From positions 1 to 64,000 of the forward strand of contig RHLF01000003.1 in the NCBI GenBank assembly GCA_003712125.1: a stretch of 64,000 bases of DNA, written 5' to 3'. This document shows positions 8,431 through 17,980 of the stretch, piece by piece. Within the stretch, counting starts at the first letter, position 1; every line of letters starts with the position of its first letter. Under the pieces are notes generated by a model that saw nothing but the letters and a program-made list of their open reading frames with translations, was not told the origin of the DNA and made no database searches. The position numbers and the translations under genes were made by a program. Source of the stretch: Allomuricauda sp. (GTDB lineage: Bacteria; Bacteroidota; Bacteroidia; Flavobacteriales; Flavobacteriaceae).

Positions 8431-9054
8431 TCATTTTTGAATGCGCAACTTTCTAAAGGCACCTTTTGAGTCAAAGCCGGTCCATAGCCCTATTTTATCG
8501 GATTGTTGCTTTTCAAGTCGCGTGACCGCCAGCAGTTCGGTATTGGTTTCCATGTCATAGACCCGAACTTGATCGGCCCTGATGTTGATTCGAACTTTGA
8601 AAAAATCAGTGGGATCCGGTTTTCTAGGAAATTCTGCCTCGTACTGCCCCTCAAAATTGGTGCGCAAGTAGCGCCAAGTATGTTTGGGATGGCTAATATA
8701 TTGTACCGAATGCGCTCGTCTGATTTGTTCTGCAGACCGAAAGTTGAAGGGGCGAAAGTACACCACCTCGTAGGTCGAATCGTTTTGGATGTTGAATGCG
8801 ATGCCCACGAAACTCTTGCCAGGCGTATTTTCTCCTTTTATTTCGACCTCGATCGACCCCTCGTTGAAGTTCACTTTTTGCAATACGGCCAATCCGTCAC
8901 CGGTGCGGTTATTGAGTTCTAGTGCCTGGTTATTGAGAGCGATAAGCTCCCGATTGATCAAGCTTATATCCTCTTTGTAAAACCCAATGGTTTTTTTAGA
9001 GCACGCCAAAAACGAAAAGGCCAGCAGTGCGATTAAAATTCTACTCAGATTCAT
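8431..9054 (-). CDS. Putative lipoprotein with concanavalin-like (DUF1080-type) fold
   Basis: A 207-residue protein with a lipoprotein signal (LLAFSFLACSKK, lipidated Cys18). The rest is beta-rich with GSIEVEIKGENTPGKSFVGI, YEVVYFRPFNFRS and a final DKIGLWTGFDSKGAFRKLRI, a pattern resembling laminin-G/concanavalin-like proteins such as DUF1080. It probably binds or acts on a glycan at the cell surface, but no catalytic residues can be named. It follows the large sortilin-like gene by 82 bp and could be co-transcribed. Confidence 0.65.
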   Translation of the reverse strand: MNLSRILIALLAFSFLACSKKTIGFYKEDISLINRELIALNNQALELNNRTGDGLAVLQKVNFNEGSIEVEIKGENTPGKSFVGIAFNIQNDSTYEVVYFRPFNFRSAEQIRRAHSVQYISHPKHTWRYLRTNFEGQYEAEFPRKPDPTDFFKVRINIRADQVRVYDMETNTELLAVTRLEKQQSDKIGLWTGFDSKGAFRKLRIQK

Positions 9055-9136
9055 AGGTCAATGTTTGTTGATCTTGTTGCCCCTTGTTTGAGGTGGCATT
9101 CATATCTTGACGTTCCATCAGTTTCGTATGGGGAAC

Positions 9137-12100
9137 CTATTTTTCCTCTTCCATACTTATGATTAATGGGCCAGCAGTGGTGTTTCGCATCGCGTTCTGA
9201 AACGAAAGCAATTCTTCTTTTGTGAATTGGTTCCAATCTTGCTCAACATCCATCCACTCCGAATGGAGTTTTTCATATACCTCGATGTATTGATCAGCGG
9301 GTTTAAAGTCGGCAACCGCCACCGTTGTTGCTAGGTAGCCCAATTTTTCCAACAGCATACCTGGTAGTCGAATCGCATCTTGGCCTTTACCGGTATGCTT
9401 CAATTGGATCATCTTATTTTCCAATTCAGTTGCGGTGCTATCAAGTTTTTTTACTTGATCTTTATGTGCACCGGTCAACAGGGGGAGCATGTCTTTGAGT
9501 TGACGTCGCAATTGTTCCGCTTCATTCACCCGCTTTGATATGGCCTCATAATCTGACCAGATTTTATTTAGAAGGTCTTTTTGCGCATTAATATCGGTGG
9601 AACTTCCTTCTGAATTGGGATCTTTAAGTAATGTAAAACTTTGAGACTGTTCTGTATCTCCGGCCTTTAGATGTACCGTGTATTTTCCAGGACTGGCAAG
9701 CAAAGAAAGGGGTGGCACTAGCGACTTTCGCGTTCTTTTCTCGGAAAGTTTCACCCAAGAGGCATATCTCGGTTTTGTTCGTAATACAATTTTTGTGCTC
9801 GGGTCTTCTTTAAAATCCCACCATACCCGATTTATACCAGGTTTGCCTTTATGTTTAAGGGTGCGGATGGTCTTTCCACTAGCATCTGAAATTACCAGGG
9901 AAACGCTGTCTTTAGCTTCGCCCGATTGCCAATAATGAAGTGAGGTGCCAACTGGGGGGTCATCTCCAAAAGAGGCTTCCTTAAAAAACTGCATGACCAT
10001 CGATACAGGTTGTAAGCGATATGCATCTTTCGGATTAAATAAGTGCATGGCACTATTTTTAACCTCATCAGTGAATTGTTGTAGGGGTGACAGATCATCT
10101 AGAATCCAAATACCACGCCCATAGGTACCTACCACAAGATCATTAAAATGTTCTGGTATATCCATCCAATACATTGGGCTAGAGGGTAAATTGGTCATAA
10201 GTGATTGCCAGGTTGCCCCTTTATTGAGCGAGAAGTACAAGGCATTTTCAGTACCCAAATAAAGAAGATTGGGATTGATGGGATCTTCTTTTATCATTCG
10301 GCAATAACTCAAGGGCCCAGATTCGATTCCCGAAACTATCTTTGTCCAAGTTGCCCCGTAATTTGTAGTCTTGTACACATAAGGAGCAAAATTTCCCATT
10401 TCATGTGCATCTACGGTAATATATGCGGTTCCTTCCGCATGCTTTGACGCCTCAATATTTCGTACGGCACCATAAGCGGGTATACCCGGGATTTTTGCGG
10501 TGATATTGGTCCAACTTGCTCCATTGTCGCGACTTATATGAACAAGCCCGTCGTTGGTACCTGCCCAAAGAAGTCCTTGTTGCAACGGGGATTCTTCCAA
10601 GGCATACACTACGTTGGCATATTCCACGCCAATATTATCACCTGTCAATCCCCCTGAAAACTGTTGCTTTCTTGGGTCGTTTAGGCTAAGATCCGGACTC
10701 ACAATCTCCCAGCTTTGGCCACCGTTGGTCGTGCGGTGCACATATTGGCTTGCCACATAAACCGTATTGTGGTCATGGGGTGAGATGAGCAGGGGAAAGG
10801 TCCATTGAAAGCGGTATTTGACATCTGCCGCAGGCATACCCGCAGTAAGTTCGGGCCATACCTCGACCTGTCTAAATTGTCGGGTATTCTCGTTATAACG
10901 GGTAACAACACCACCTAAAGCACCAAAGCCAGAAGCACTGGACCAGACGATGTTGGCATCTGTAGGGTCCGCAGTTGCAAATCCACTTTCACCACCACCT
11001 ATATCATGCCACATACCCGTTGGAATAAAGCCACCAAAAAAGCTTTGCATTCTACTTCTGCTCGGGCCTTTCATAGAGGGGCCATCTTGTCGATTGGTCA
11101 ATACATTGTAAGGTACCTCGGTGTCTGTGGTAACATGATAGAGTTGCGCCACAGGTAATTGAACGCGGTACCACGATTTACCACGGTTATGACTAATAGA
11201 GAGTCCACCGTCTCCCACCACGATCTGCCGATTGCCATTGGTAGGATCTACCCACATTTCATGATGATCCCAATTGGGGGCAGTACCAGGAGCGGCCAGC
11301 GTGGCGGTTTTTCCTCCGTCTATACTTGTGGCATAGGCTGCAGAAAAGAAATAAATTTCATTTGCATTATCGGGGGAGGCTGTACATCGGGTGTAATAGG
11401 CACCACGACCTGTTAGGTCACGATCAGAATTGATCAAGGCAAAAGTGCTTCCTCCATTTTCAGAACGCCAAAGCTCCCCGGTGTTGGTGGGTTCTCCATT
11501 CAACGGGATGCCGTCCCCTGTTTCAATTAAGGCATATAGTCTGCCTTGTTGCGCTGGGGTCATTGCCAAGGCAATCTTGCCGACTTCTCCTTTTGGTAAG
11601 CCTTTGCTTTTTAATTTTTCCCAGGTTTCTCCACCGTCAAGGGAACGGTAAATACCACCACCAGGGCCACCACTTGTGCGGGTCCATGGCCGAATTTCCA
11701 GAGACCACATGCCGGCAAATAAAATTCTTGGGTTAAACGGGTCCATAACGAGATCTGATGCTCCCGTACGTTTGTCGACATGGAGTACCTGTTTCCAAGT
11801 TTTACCCCCATCTACGGTCTTGTATATTCCACGTTCTTGTTGCGGTGTATACCCATGACCCAGGGCCGCAACATACGCAATTTCAGGATTTGTAGGATGC
11901 ACTATAATTCTGCTGATCCTACCCGTTTTGTTGAGTCCAAGATGGGTCCAGGTAGTTCCTCCATCCGTTGAACGCCAAACCCCATTGCCAATGGAAACAT
12001 TGGAACGTATAAAAGATTCACCTGTACCGGCGTAAATCACCTCGGGTTCACTGGGTGCCAAGGCAAGTGCCCCGATGGAATGTACCCGTTGTTTATCAAA

Positions 12101-12337
12101 AACCGGTTTCCAATTGATACCCCCATCCACTGTTTTCCAAATGCCACCCGAAGCGGCACCTACATAGTAGGTCAGAAGATCTCCGGGAATTCCGGTGACC
12201 GAAATTATACGGTTGCCAATGGGCCCAATATGTCTAAATTTCAATTGATCCATTTGCTTTTGAGAAAGCTCTTGGGCAGAAATCTGAAAGGGCAATACTA
12301 GAAGGCTGATCAAAAATAAAAAGGCGGCTCGTTTCAT
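9137..12337 (-). CDS. Exported sortilin/VPS10-like beta-propeller protein (BNR repeats)
   Basis: A 1066-residue exported protein with signal peptide MKRAAFLFLISLLVLPFQISAQ. Residues ~30-740 contain at least nine Asp-box/BNR-type strands: GGIWKTVDGGINW, GVWRSTDGGTTW, GIYKTVDGGKTW, GIYRSLDGGETW, LWRSENGGSTF, HRTTNGGQSW, HISRDNGASW, VYKTTNYGATW and LYFSLNKGATW. This implies one or two large beta-propellers of the sortilin/VPS10 or WD40/YVTN-like glycosyl-hydrolase annotation. The C-terminal ~300 residues hold a beta-sandwich and a helical region. Enzymatic activity is not evident. Such proteins are common in marine Bacteroidota and probably sit in the periplasm or on the surface. Confidence 0.85.
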   Translation of the reverse strand: MKRAAFLFLISLLVLPFQISAQELSQKQMDQLKFRHIGPIGNRIISVTGIPGDLLTYYVGAASGGIWKTVDGGINWKPVFDKQRVHSIGALALAPSEPEVIYAGTGESFIRSNVSIGNGVWRSTDGGTTWTHLGLNKTGRISRIIVHPTNPEIAYVAALGHGYTPQQERGIYKTVDGGKTWKQVLHVDKRTGASDLVMDPFNPRILFAGMWSLEIRPWTRTSGGPGGGIYRSLDGGETWEKLKSKGLPKGEVGKIALAMTPAQQGRLYALIETGDGIPLNGEPTNTGELWRSENGGSTFALINSDRDLTGRGAYYTRCTASPDNANEIYFFSAAYATSIDGGKTATLAAPGTAPNWDHHEMWVDPTNGNRQIVVGDGGLSISHNRGKSWYRVQLPVAQLYHVTTDTEVPYNVLTNRQDGPSMKGPSRSRMQSFFGGFIPTGMWHDIGGGESGFATADPTDANIVWSSASGFGALGGVVTRYNENTRQFRQVEVWPELTAGMPAADVKYRFQWTFPLLISPHDHNTVYVASQYVHRTTNGGQSWEIVSPDLSLNDPRKQQFSGGLTGDNIGVEYANVVYALEESPLQQGLLWAGTNDGLVHISRDNGASWTNITAKIPGIPAYGAVRNIEASKHAEGTAYITVDAHEMGNFAPYVYKTTNYGATWTKIVSGIESGPLSYCRMIKEDPINPNLLYLGTENALYFSLNKGATWQSLMTNLPSSPMYWMDIPEHFNDLVVGTYGRGIWILDDLSPLQQFTDEVKNSAMHLFNPKDAYRLQPVSMVMQFFKEASFGDDPPVGTSLHYWQSGEAKDSVSLVISDASGKTIRTLKHKGKPGINRVWWDFKEDPSTKIVLRTKPRYASWVKLSEKRTRKSLVPPLSLLASPGKYTVHLKAGDTEQSQSFTLLKDPNSEGSSTDINAQKDLLNKIWSDYEAISKRVNEAEQLRRQLKDMLPLLTGAHKDQVKKLDSTATELENKMIQLKHTGKGQDAIRLPGMLLEKLGYLATTVAVADFKPADQYIEVYEKLHSEWMDVEQDWNQFTKEELLSFQNAMRNTTAGPLIISMEEEK

Positions 12338-12483
12338 AATAAGGAAGGTTGATTACAATGTCTCTAAGCTAGCAAAAACTAAGCATAAATACGTAGATCA
12401 GAGACAGAATTAGGGTTTCTTAAGAGTGTTTAGCGCATAGGTCATGCCCAGTCTTTCACTCCTTTAATGGTGACTAAAGCAAC

Positions 12484-13233
12484 TTATGAACCATCTTCTG
12501 TTGTTGCCTTTACGATTTCATCGATGAGTATATCGGTTTCTTCACAGCGCTCAATAACTTGTTGGGAGTACCAAAGATGGTTGTCTAAATAGTTTTCAAA
12601 CGATATATCTTGAAACAAAGGATAATAGTCTGGAGCTATCTTTGAGGGCCCTGACCAAGGGTAATTACTGTTCATATCCATTTGTTTGAATGCTATTTTA
12701 TCCAATAAAAAGGGAATAGTTTTATCGTTGGCCCAATCGTCAAATTTTTTCAAACGCGTATTTCTGATGGCCGACAGTTCGTTCCATTTATAAAGTAAGG
12801 CCGTAATTTTCTCACTTCTTAAAAGCGCTAACCTTCCACTTTGCATAAGGTTTTTTAGGGTATTGTCGGCAAAGGCAAATTCACTCGCGCCAAATGACAC
12901 ATAAAACAAGCTATCCAAATTGTGTTTATATAGCTCTTCTTTCGTAGTTCCGATCAAACTCATCAGGACTTGTTGCGCATTGCTTTGTCCCCTTAATTCG
13001 ACAAGAAATTCACGCAATACGTTTTTATTTTCTGTAAAATCGTTGTGGAGTTGTTGAAGCACCTCCTTTTCTTTATTGATCTCGATGCGATTGGTATTCC
13101 AATTATTCACTTGCAAGGCGAGAAGTATACCGATCATGACGAGAATTATTTCGCCAATGGCATATTTCATGTATTTCCCCATTTGATTTTGGTTGATTAG
13201 TGTGTGCCGTATATGACGGAAGAATTTGATCAT
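12484..13233 (-). CDS. DUF6090 family membrane-anchored protein
   Basis: A 249-residue protein whose first ~50 residues match the DUF6090 signature: MIKFFRHIRHTLI, then GKYMKYAIGEIILVMIGILL and ALQVNNWN. The single membrane helix is at about residues 24-44, with a short basic cytoplasmic head. The remainder is helical (DFTENKNVLREFLVEL; NLMQSGRLALLRSEKI) and extracytoplasmic or cytoplasmic, side unknown. Function is unknown. ATG 13233 follows a TTG; its upstream 40 bp resemble those of the copy at 23278-24033. First of three paralogues in the array region. Confidence 0.8.
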   Translation of the reverse strand: MIKFFRHIRHTLINQNQMGKYMKYAIGEIILVMIGILLALQVNNWNTNRIEINKEKEVLQQLHNDFTENKNVLREFLVELRGQSNAQQVLMSLIGTTKEELYKHNLDSLFYVSFGASEFAFADNTLKNLMQSGRLALLRSEKITALLYKWNELSAIRNTRLKKFDDWANDKTIPFLLDKIAFKQMDMNSNYPWSGPSKIAPDYYPLFQDISFENYLDNHLWYSQQVIERCEETDILIDEIVKATTEDGS

Positions 13234-13334
13234 CAAGGCTTGGTTTCGCTAAAGATATGATTTTTAAAGCATGCTATGATTCCAGTAACAAAGTACAATG
13301 TGTTCGTCTTTGATTTCTCTGCTTAAGGGGTAAT

Positions 13335-13410
13335 TAGGTTGTTCTTAATTAAATTTAGAACTAGTAGAAGTAGGGCAGCAATCAACGTAGCTAAGCAATC
13401 TGATATTAGT
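13335..13410 (-). repeat. Degenerate attC-like element, downstream of the NTF2-like gene
   Basis: The segment resembles the inner part of the better sites: GATTGCTGCCCTACTTC on the minus strand followed by an AT-rich core ending in AAGAACAACC. Clear inverted ends are missing, so it is at best a decayed copy. Confidence 0.3.
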
Positions 13411-13441
13411 GACGATAATCTTGATTAGGTTTTGTTTTTAT

Positions 13442-13918
13442 TCAATTATTCTCTTTTGCTGGTATGGCCATTGTATGATTGGCAATGAGATAACATTTGC
13501 CATCGACTTCAGCGTAGGTTCTCATAAAATTAAAAGTCATTCGAGTTGTACCATTGCTTCTAATCACTTCAGTAAATCCAGTTACAACGCCTGTATTTCC
13601 TGAAATTATAACTTTAACTTCTTTTTGAATTCTTGACTTCGAATTTCTGATGTTGCTATCTAAAAATTTTTGTCCAGATTTTATAATTGATTCTTTGTTG
13701 TCTATTCTGCTGGCGTGGTTATGGATCCAGATAAAATCATCGGATACATTGTTTTTAATGAAATCAAGATTCAGTTCCAATAAAGCATTTTCCCAAGATT
13801 CGTCCAATTTTTTGAGGTTTTGAGATGTCAAACAACGCTCTTGCGCTGCAATCTTGAACATTGAACAAATCATGATAATTGCAAGTGCCCATATACCTTT
13901 TTTCATTCCCTTATTCAT
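13442..13918 (-). CDS. Exported NTF2-like (DUF4440-type) protein
   Basis: A 158-residue protein with a signal peptide (residues ~1-25, ending KIAAQ) and an NTF2/SnoaL-like fold of the DUF4440 type. Visible features are LDESWENALLELNLDFIKN, DFIWIHNHASRIDNKESII, a central GVVTGFTEVI strand and a final ANHTMAI. Such domains are small binding or lyase modules; no function can be assigned. It sits between two attC-like elements as a single-gene cassette-like unit. Confidence 0.75.
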   Translation of the reverse strand: MNKGMKKGIWALAIIMICSMFKIAAQERCLTSQNLKKLDESWENALLELNLDFIKNNVSDDFIWIHNHASRIDNKESIIKSGQKFLDSNIRNSKSRIQKEVKVIISGNTGVVTGFTEVIRSNGTTRMTFNFMRTYAEVDGKCYLIANHTMAIPAKENN

Positions 13919-13920
13919 TA

Positions 13921-14040
13921 CATGCTTTAGTCTCGAATAGGATGTAATATCCTCGAGCTTAGTGTGTTTCCTCTTAAATGTAGTTAAAATAAAAGGAGTA
14001 GCAGGACTTTAAAGCATAAAGACCCCCAGGTAGGTCGTAA
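13921..14040 (-). repeat. attC-like element (degenerate), after the 14.0-15.2 kb serine hydrolase gene
   Basis: It contains the shared core CTTAAATGTAGTTAAAAT (plus strand from 13973) followed by AGGAGTAGCAGG, as in other elements. Its gene-distal end reads TATTCGAGACT on the minus strand, related to the CCGAGAC motif of better copies. The inverted ends are eroded. Confidence 0.45.
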
Positions 14041-14045
14041 TTTTT

Positions 14046-15218
14046 CTAATCCAAAGCTGGTAGTATGTTGTTGACCAAAACATAGAATGTTGATTTTTCA
14101 GGTTGGTCATTGATATTCCATCCGTTGAAAACAACAAATATATTTTCATCCGGTACAACCATTAAAAATTGTCCTCCATACCCATTTGCAGAGAAAAAAT
14201 GGGTGCCATTTTCAAAGCGCTCCGTCCACCATTGGTACCCATAACCCACATCAACCGACTCTTCAGGATATAGATTGGTCGCCTTTGGATTTATGGAAGA
14301 ACGAACCCAATCTTTGGGAACGACCTGCTTGTCATTCCATTTGCCTTCCCCTAAAAACAAGGTTCCTATTTTGGCCAAATCCTGAGCTTTTAGATACAGT
14401 CCTCCTTCTGTATCGATCTCGCCCTTTGGTGTTTTTTTCCAATAGTACTCTGTTATGCCCAAGGGCCCAAACAATACCTCTTCGGCATAGGCATCGATTT
14501 TTTTGCCCGTAATATCGCGTACTATTTTTCCAATAAGAACGCTGACACCACTGTTATAGACAAACTTTTCCCCAGGATTCGAATCAAAGGGTTTGTTTAA
14601 AACAAACGGGATCCAGTCATCACTGGCTTCCATCGCAATGCAGTCGTCGGTCAAGTCATCATATTCCCCTTCGACCCATTTTAGACCACTTCTCATGGTG
14701 AGCAGGTCCTCGATGGTCATATCGAATAAGCGTTCGTCTTTATTGTCAAGGGTATATTCAGAAAAGAAGGTCATGGCCTTGGTGTCTACAGTATAGGTTT
14801 GCTGGTTGTCAAGCGCTATGCCCATAAGGATAGACGTCACACTTTTGGTCACGGATTGTAAGGTATGCAAGTCTGTGTTTTTGTAAAAGGGATGCCAATC
14901 CGGATGATTGTAATTGTATTGATGATCGGTGGTGTCATATTTTTTGGCAATGGTTTCGTAGTCATTTTGGTATTGAAAATCGGCCAGAACCTCACCGTTG
15001 TGCACGAGCATAAAATGGTCGATCAAGCCGTAATCCCCATCCTTTATATCATTATTAAGAACGTTAATCACATGTGCTATGTCATGTTCTGCCGATAGGG
15101 TGGTATTTGATGTTGAAGATGTGTTGGTGTTATTTTTTGAGGCACTGTTACATCCCAACAAAAGGATGGAAAATACAAGCCATACATAGGTGGCATTCGT
15201 TCGAGACACTTTCATCAT
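14046..15218 (-). CDS. Lipoprotein serine hydrolase (class C beta-lactamase family)
   Basis: A 390-residue lipoprotein (signal ending SILLLGCNS, lipidated Cys23) followed by a Ser/Asn/Thr-rich linker. The catalytic SxxK is SVTK (Ser122, Lys125). The second motif is in FVYNSGVSVL, and FSANGYGGQFLMV near the C-terminus takes the place of the third (KTG/HxG-like) motif. This arrangement is typical of envelope esterases/peptidases of the beta-lactamase class C fold. The specific substrate is unknown. It ends a few bases from one attC-like element and starts 47 bp from the PSD-like gene's stop. Confidence 0.85.
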   Translation of the reverse strand: MMKVSRTNATYVWLVFSILLLGCNSASKNNTNTSSTSNTTLSAEHDIAHVINVLNNDIKDGDYGLIDHFMLVHNGEVLADFQYQNDYETIAKKYDTTDHQYNYNHPDWHPFYKNTDLHTLQSVTKSVTSILMGIALDNQQTYTVDTKAMTFFSEYTLDNKDERLFDMTIEDLLTMRSGLKWVEGEYDDLTDDCIAMEASDDWIPFVLNKPFDSNPGEKFVYNSGVSVLIGKIVRDITGKKIDAYAEEVLFGPLGITEYYWKKTPKGEIDTEGGLYLKAQDLAKIGTLFLGEGKWNDKQVVPKDWVRSSINPKATNLYPEESVDVGYGYQWWTERFENGTHFFSANGYGGQFLMVVPDENIFVVFNGWNINDQPEKSTFYVLVNNILPALD

Positions 15219-15265
15219 AGTTTCGTGGTATTTGATAATCTTGGTTAGGATTGCGGCTGTTGCCT

Positions 15266-16405
15266 TCAGTTTTTTAATTTACCGATACGCTGGCCCTGTT
15301 CAACGGTCAAGGATTCCAATCTTCCCTTTTCGAAAATTAAGAGCACCGTGGATCCCCCGTATTTAAAATGTCCCAATCTTTCGCCTTTATAGACTTGTTT
15401 TTTATTCGAATCGCCAATGGCCTTAAAGTTATCTTCGAAAACCACAGAACCAACCGTCTGTAATCCGATGGGGATCATGGCAATGTAGCCATAGTGGTTT
15501 GTTTCAATAATAAAATACCCGTGTTTAAAATCTTCTAAAACACTGTAATCTTTGTTATAAGCCACGTTTCCATTGTTGATCATATCGAGCATATCGGGCA
15601 TACCGAAAAGTCGATTCCCTACACTTTCATTCGATTCGACTATGGTGCCCGTGGTTGGTGCGTGGTAGTGATGGTAATTATCGGGCATCAGAAAAACCGC
15701 CAATGCGGTGCCCCCAATAAACTTTTCGGCATAGGTAGAATGGTTCAACAAGGCATTCAGGCGCATCGTCATTCTTCCTTTGGTGGGTATTTCTGAATCC
15801 AATTTGAGTTCATTGGCGATCATATTGATGATGCCGTCTGCCGGTGACACCAAAATTGACTCATCTGTAGGGTGGGCTATGGGTCGCGTTCCGGGTTTTA
15901 AGTCGCGGGTAAAAAACGCATTGAACGAATTGAAACCCTCATCCGGTAACACAAAATCTTCATTTTTCAGGTCCTTGTCAGCCAACCATTCCGCAATGAT
16001 TTTAGCGGAGGCCGGACTGTCCATAAATTTGCCACGTTCTTCAATAAATAAATTGGTCCAACTACGACCAGGTTCGGTCAAGACAAACTTCATCCCATCA
16101 GGATTTTTATAGTACAGCAGGGTGAATTTTAAAATTCGATCAAGTCCGTTATGGGTATTGGGCAGAAAATAGAACCATTCATTCAAAAATTCGTATAAAT
16201 CTTCAACTCTTTTGCCCTTCCACGGATTCGGTTGGCCATCGGGCAGTTCGTGAACATGCGCGAACATTGCATCAATGGTTTTTTTGAAGTCTTTGTTACT
16301 GGTGTAAAGCTGTTTTAGATTCTTGACGGGCAAGCTTTCTTCTTGCGCCCGAGCATGCAGCCCAACTAGTAGTAAGGCAAGAAGGCAAATTAAATTTTTA
16401 CACAT
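15266..16405 (-). CDS. Exported phosphatidylserine decarboxylase-like protein
   Basis: From ATG 16405 this gives 379 residues beginning with a signal peptide (MCKNLICLLALLLVGLHARAQ). The body matches the PSD family: FNSFNAFFTRDLKPGTRPI, SPADGIINMI, a His-rich HYHAPTTGTI segment, GYIAMIPIGLQTVGSVVF and the self-cleavage site GGST with Ser352 as the predicted pyruvoyl precursor. Classic PSDs make phosphatidylethanolamine at the inner membrane; a Sec signal and the accessory location here point to a specialised, possibly non-lipid, substrate. It starts ~20 bp after an attC-like element, as a cassette gene would. Confidence 0.82.
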   Translation of the reverse strand: MCKNLICLLALLLVGLHARAQEESLPVKNLKQLYTSNKDFKKTIDAMFAHVHELPDGQPNPWKGKRVEDLYEFLNEWFYFLPNTHNGLDRILKFTLLYYKNPDGMKFVLTEPGRSWTNLFIEERGKFMDSPASAKIIAEWLADKDLKNEDFVLPDEGFNSFNAFFTRDLKPGTRPIAHPTDESILVSPADGIINMIANELKLDSEIPTKGRMTMRLNALLNHSTYAEKFIGGTALAVFLMPDNYHHYHAPTTGTIVESNESVGNRLFGMPDMLDMINNGNVAYNKDYSVLEDFKHGYFIIETNHYGYIAMIPIGLQTVGSVVFEDNFKAIGDSNKKQVYKGERLGHFKYGGSTVLLIFEKGRLESLTVEQGQRIGKLKN

Positions 16406-16423
16406 AGGGTTGGTTTTACTTGA

Positions 16424-16551
16424 GCACCAGGGTTTCGGCCATGGGGGCATAACACCAAGGGCTGTTTGGTTGCTCTTAAATGTAAGTAAAATTCGAAGGA
16501 GTAGCAGGGCGGCAATCAAATAGAGACCTTATTGACTACCCTGGTTTGGCC
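16424..16551 (-). repeat. attC-like element upstream of the PSD-like gene
   Basis: The ends form an inverted repeat, CCAGGGT (16428-16434 area) with ACCCTGG (16538-16544). GCCGAAACC and GGTAGTC-type sequence flanks them on the gene strand. The middle contains the shared core CTTAAATGTAAGTAAAAT-TCGAAGGAG from 16475. Confidence 0.55.
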
Positions 16552-16610
16552 ATGGAGCCCTTTACTGATCACCCAATTAAAGAACAATATTCAGCATATG
16601 GCCAATCGAA

Positions 16611-17231
16611 TCATCTATTGCAGTTGTTATCATAGGCTTCTACCACCTGCCAAACCTCTTTTATTTCTGAATTTTTAATTTTTTCCTGCAGTTTACCGCA
16701 GTCTGTAAAATAGCGTTGCAACACTTTTTTTTTCAAGCCCATGATACCTTGATCTGCTCTGATGAAATAGTCATTATGTACTTTTTTAAGCAGTGACAGT
16801 GACCATAACTGACTATCTCCCTGATCAAACCATTCCAATTCATAGTGACTTAGATTTCCGTTACTTATGACCTTTAAAAAGTAGTACTTACCATCGTTGA
16901 AGTCTATGTTATACCTTGGATTAACCAGTGAAATAGGAGGAAACGATTGTGGGGGTTGAGATAGCCAAAAACCATGGTACACCATTCCATTTACACGAAA
17001 GGCCTTTAGGCGTTCACGTTTATACTTTTTTGTTTTTCCCTGGGCATCGGTTGATCTGATCTTTTTGTGAAATCCTCTATTGATTGCTTTTTCATTTATA
17101 TAGGAAACTCGCCCGTAAATGGTGTCATTGGTATTCAATACAAGGTAGTCGTCCTGTTCGGTAAACTGGGCATGGATCCCTAAACACGATGAGAAGATTA
17201 AACCCCAGCATAGTAGTAGTGTCTTGGTCAT
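16611..17231 (-). CDS. Exported protein of unknown function
   Basis: From ATG 17231 this gives 206 residues with a signal peptide (MTKTLLLCWGLIFSSCLGIHA). The mature part starts YLVLNTNDTIYGRVSYINE, followed by basic, beta-rich sequence (KTKKYKRERLKAFRVNGMVY) and a helical end. The NDTIYG-V pattern is frequent in exported Bacteroidota proteins that are otherwise uncharacterised. I recognise no family. It lies in the cassette-like region but its 5' flank carries no clear repeat. Confidence 0.6.
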   Translation of the reverse strand: MTKTLLLCWGLIFSSCLGIHAQFTEQDDYLVLNTNDTIYGRVSYINEKAINRGFHKKIRSTDAQGKTKKYKRERLKAFRVNGMVYHGFWLSQPPQSFPPISLVNPRYNIDFNDGKYYFLKVISNGNLSHYELEWFDQGDSQLWSLSLLKKVHNDYFIRADQGIMGLKKKVLQRYFTDCGKLQEKIKNSEIKEVWQVVEAYDNNCNR

Positions 17232-17425
17232 GGTTATCGATAGTTTTTGATTAGGTAACAAAAGTTGTACCAAAACACCTTTCGAAATGGAAGTCTACGA
17301 ACCTTCGAATATAGCATCCTAGTATGGTGGCCACCTGTCTCTGTGAAGGTGTGTGGCAAGTGACGGCCGTTTTTTAGTTATTGGCGTTTGAAAACATGGC
17401 CTAGCGTCAACCAGGGGTAGGGACT

Positions 17426-17839
17426 TTAATTACCGACCATTTTGAAATCCCTTTTCATTCGCTCCTGCGAAGGCCATAGTAAGACCAGGTAGAGTATTAA
17501 ACATATGCCAATAATGATCAGCTCTTTCTTCAAAAAAAGAATTAAAAATGCAGCACCTTCTACCATGGCCCATCGGATAAGTGATGCTGTTTGGTAGATC
17601 CCAATTTTATTTTCTAAGGGTTGGTCTCGTTCCCCGTTTTTTAATTGTTGCTTATATAGCATATTTCCTAAAAATACTGCGGCAATTGGGATCAAAAGAA
17701 AAAGGTATAAGGTGGTGTCTGTTTCTGGCATATGGAGGAAATCTAGGTTCTGTAAATCCCCAATCAAAAAGTAGGCAAGTGTAATTCCTAAAACAAGGGC
17801 GATATGAATCGTTTTAATGGGTTTAAATTTTTCTTCCAT
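17426..17839 (-). CDS. Small multi-pass membrane protein, unknown function
   Basis: A 137-residue protein with four hydrophobic segments at about residues 10-28, 40-58, 85-102 and 106-124, and charged loops (KQQLKNGERDQPLENKIG). No family is recognised. It is flanked upstream by an attC-like element (17880-17976). Probably an inner-membrane protein carried as a single-gene cassette-like unit. Confidence 0.65.
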   Translation of the reverse strand: MEEKFKPIKTIHIALVLGITLAYFLIGDLQNLDFLHMPETDTTLYLFLLIPIAAVFLGNMLYKQQLKNGERDQPLENKIGIYQTASLIRWAMVEGAAFLILFLKKELIIIGICLILYLVLLWPSQERMKRDFKMVGN

Positions 17840-17879
17840 TTTGTATTTGGTATTAAATTTATGACTATCCCCTCGACCT

Positions 17880-17976
17880 CGATTGTAATAGGATCGAAGC
17901 CCGCATGTCTGCTCTTAAATGTAGGTAAAATTAGTAGGAGTATATGAATAGCTGAGAATAATGATCTTTGTAATCG
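17880..17976 (-). repeat. attC-like element after the CPBP protease gene
   Basis: Inverted ends: CGATTGTAATAGGATC at 17880-17895 pairs imperfectly with GATCTTTGTAATCG at 17963-17976. The shared core CTTAAATGTAGGTAAAAT starts at 17914. The CPBP gene's TAA stop is five bases beyond the end, consistent with a cassette boundary. Confidence 0.6.
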
Positions 17977-17980
17977 ACTT

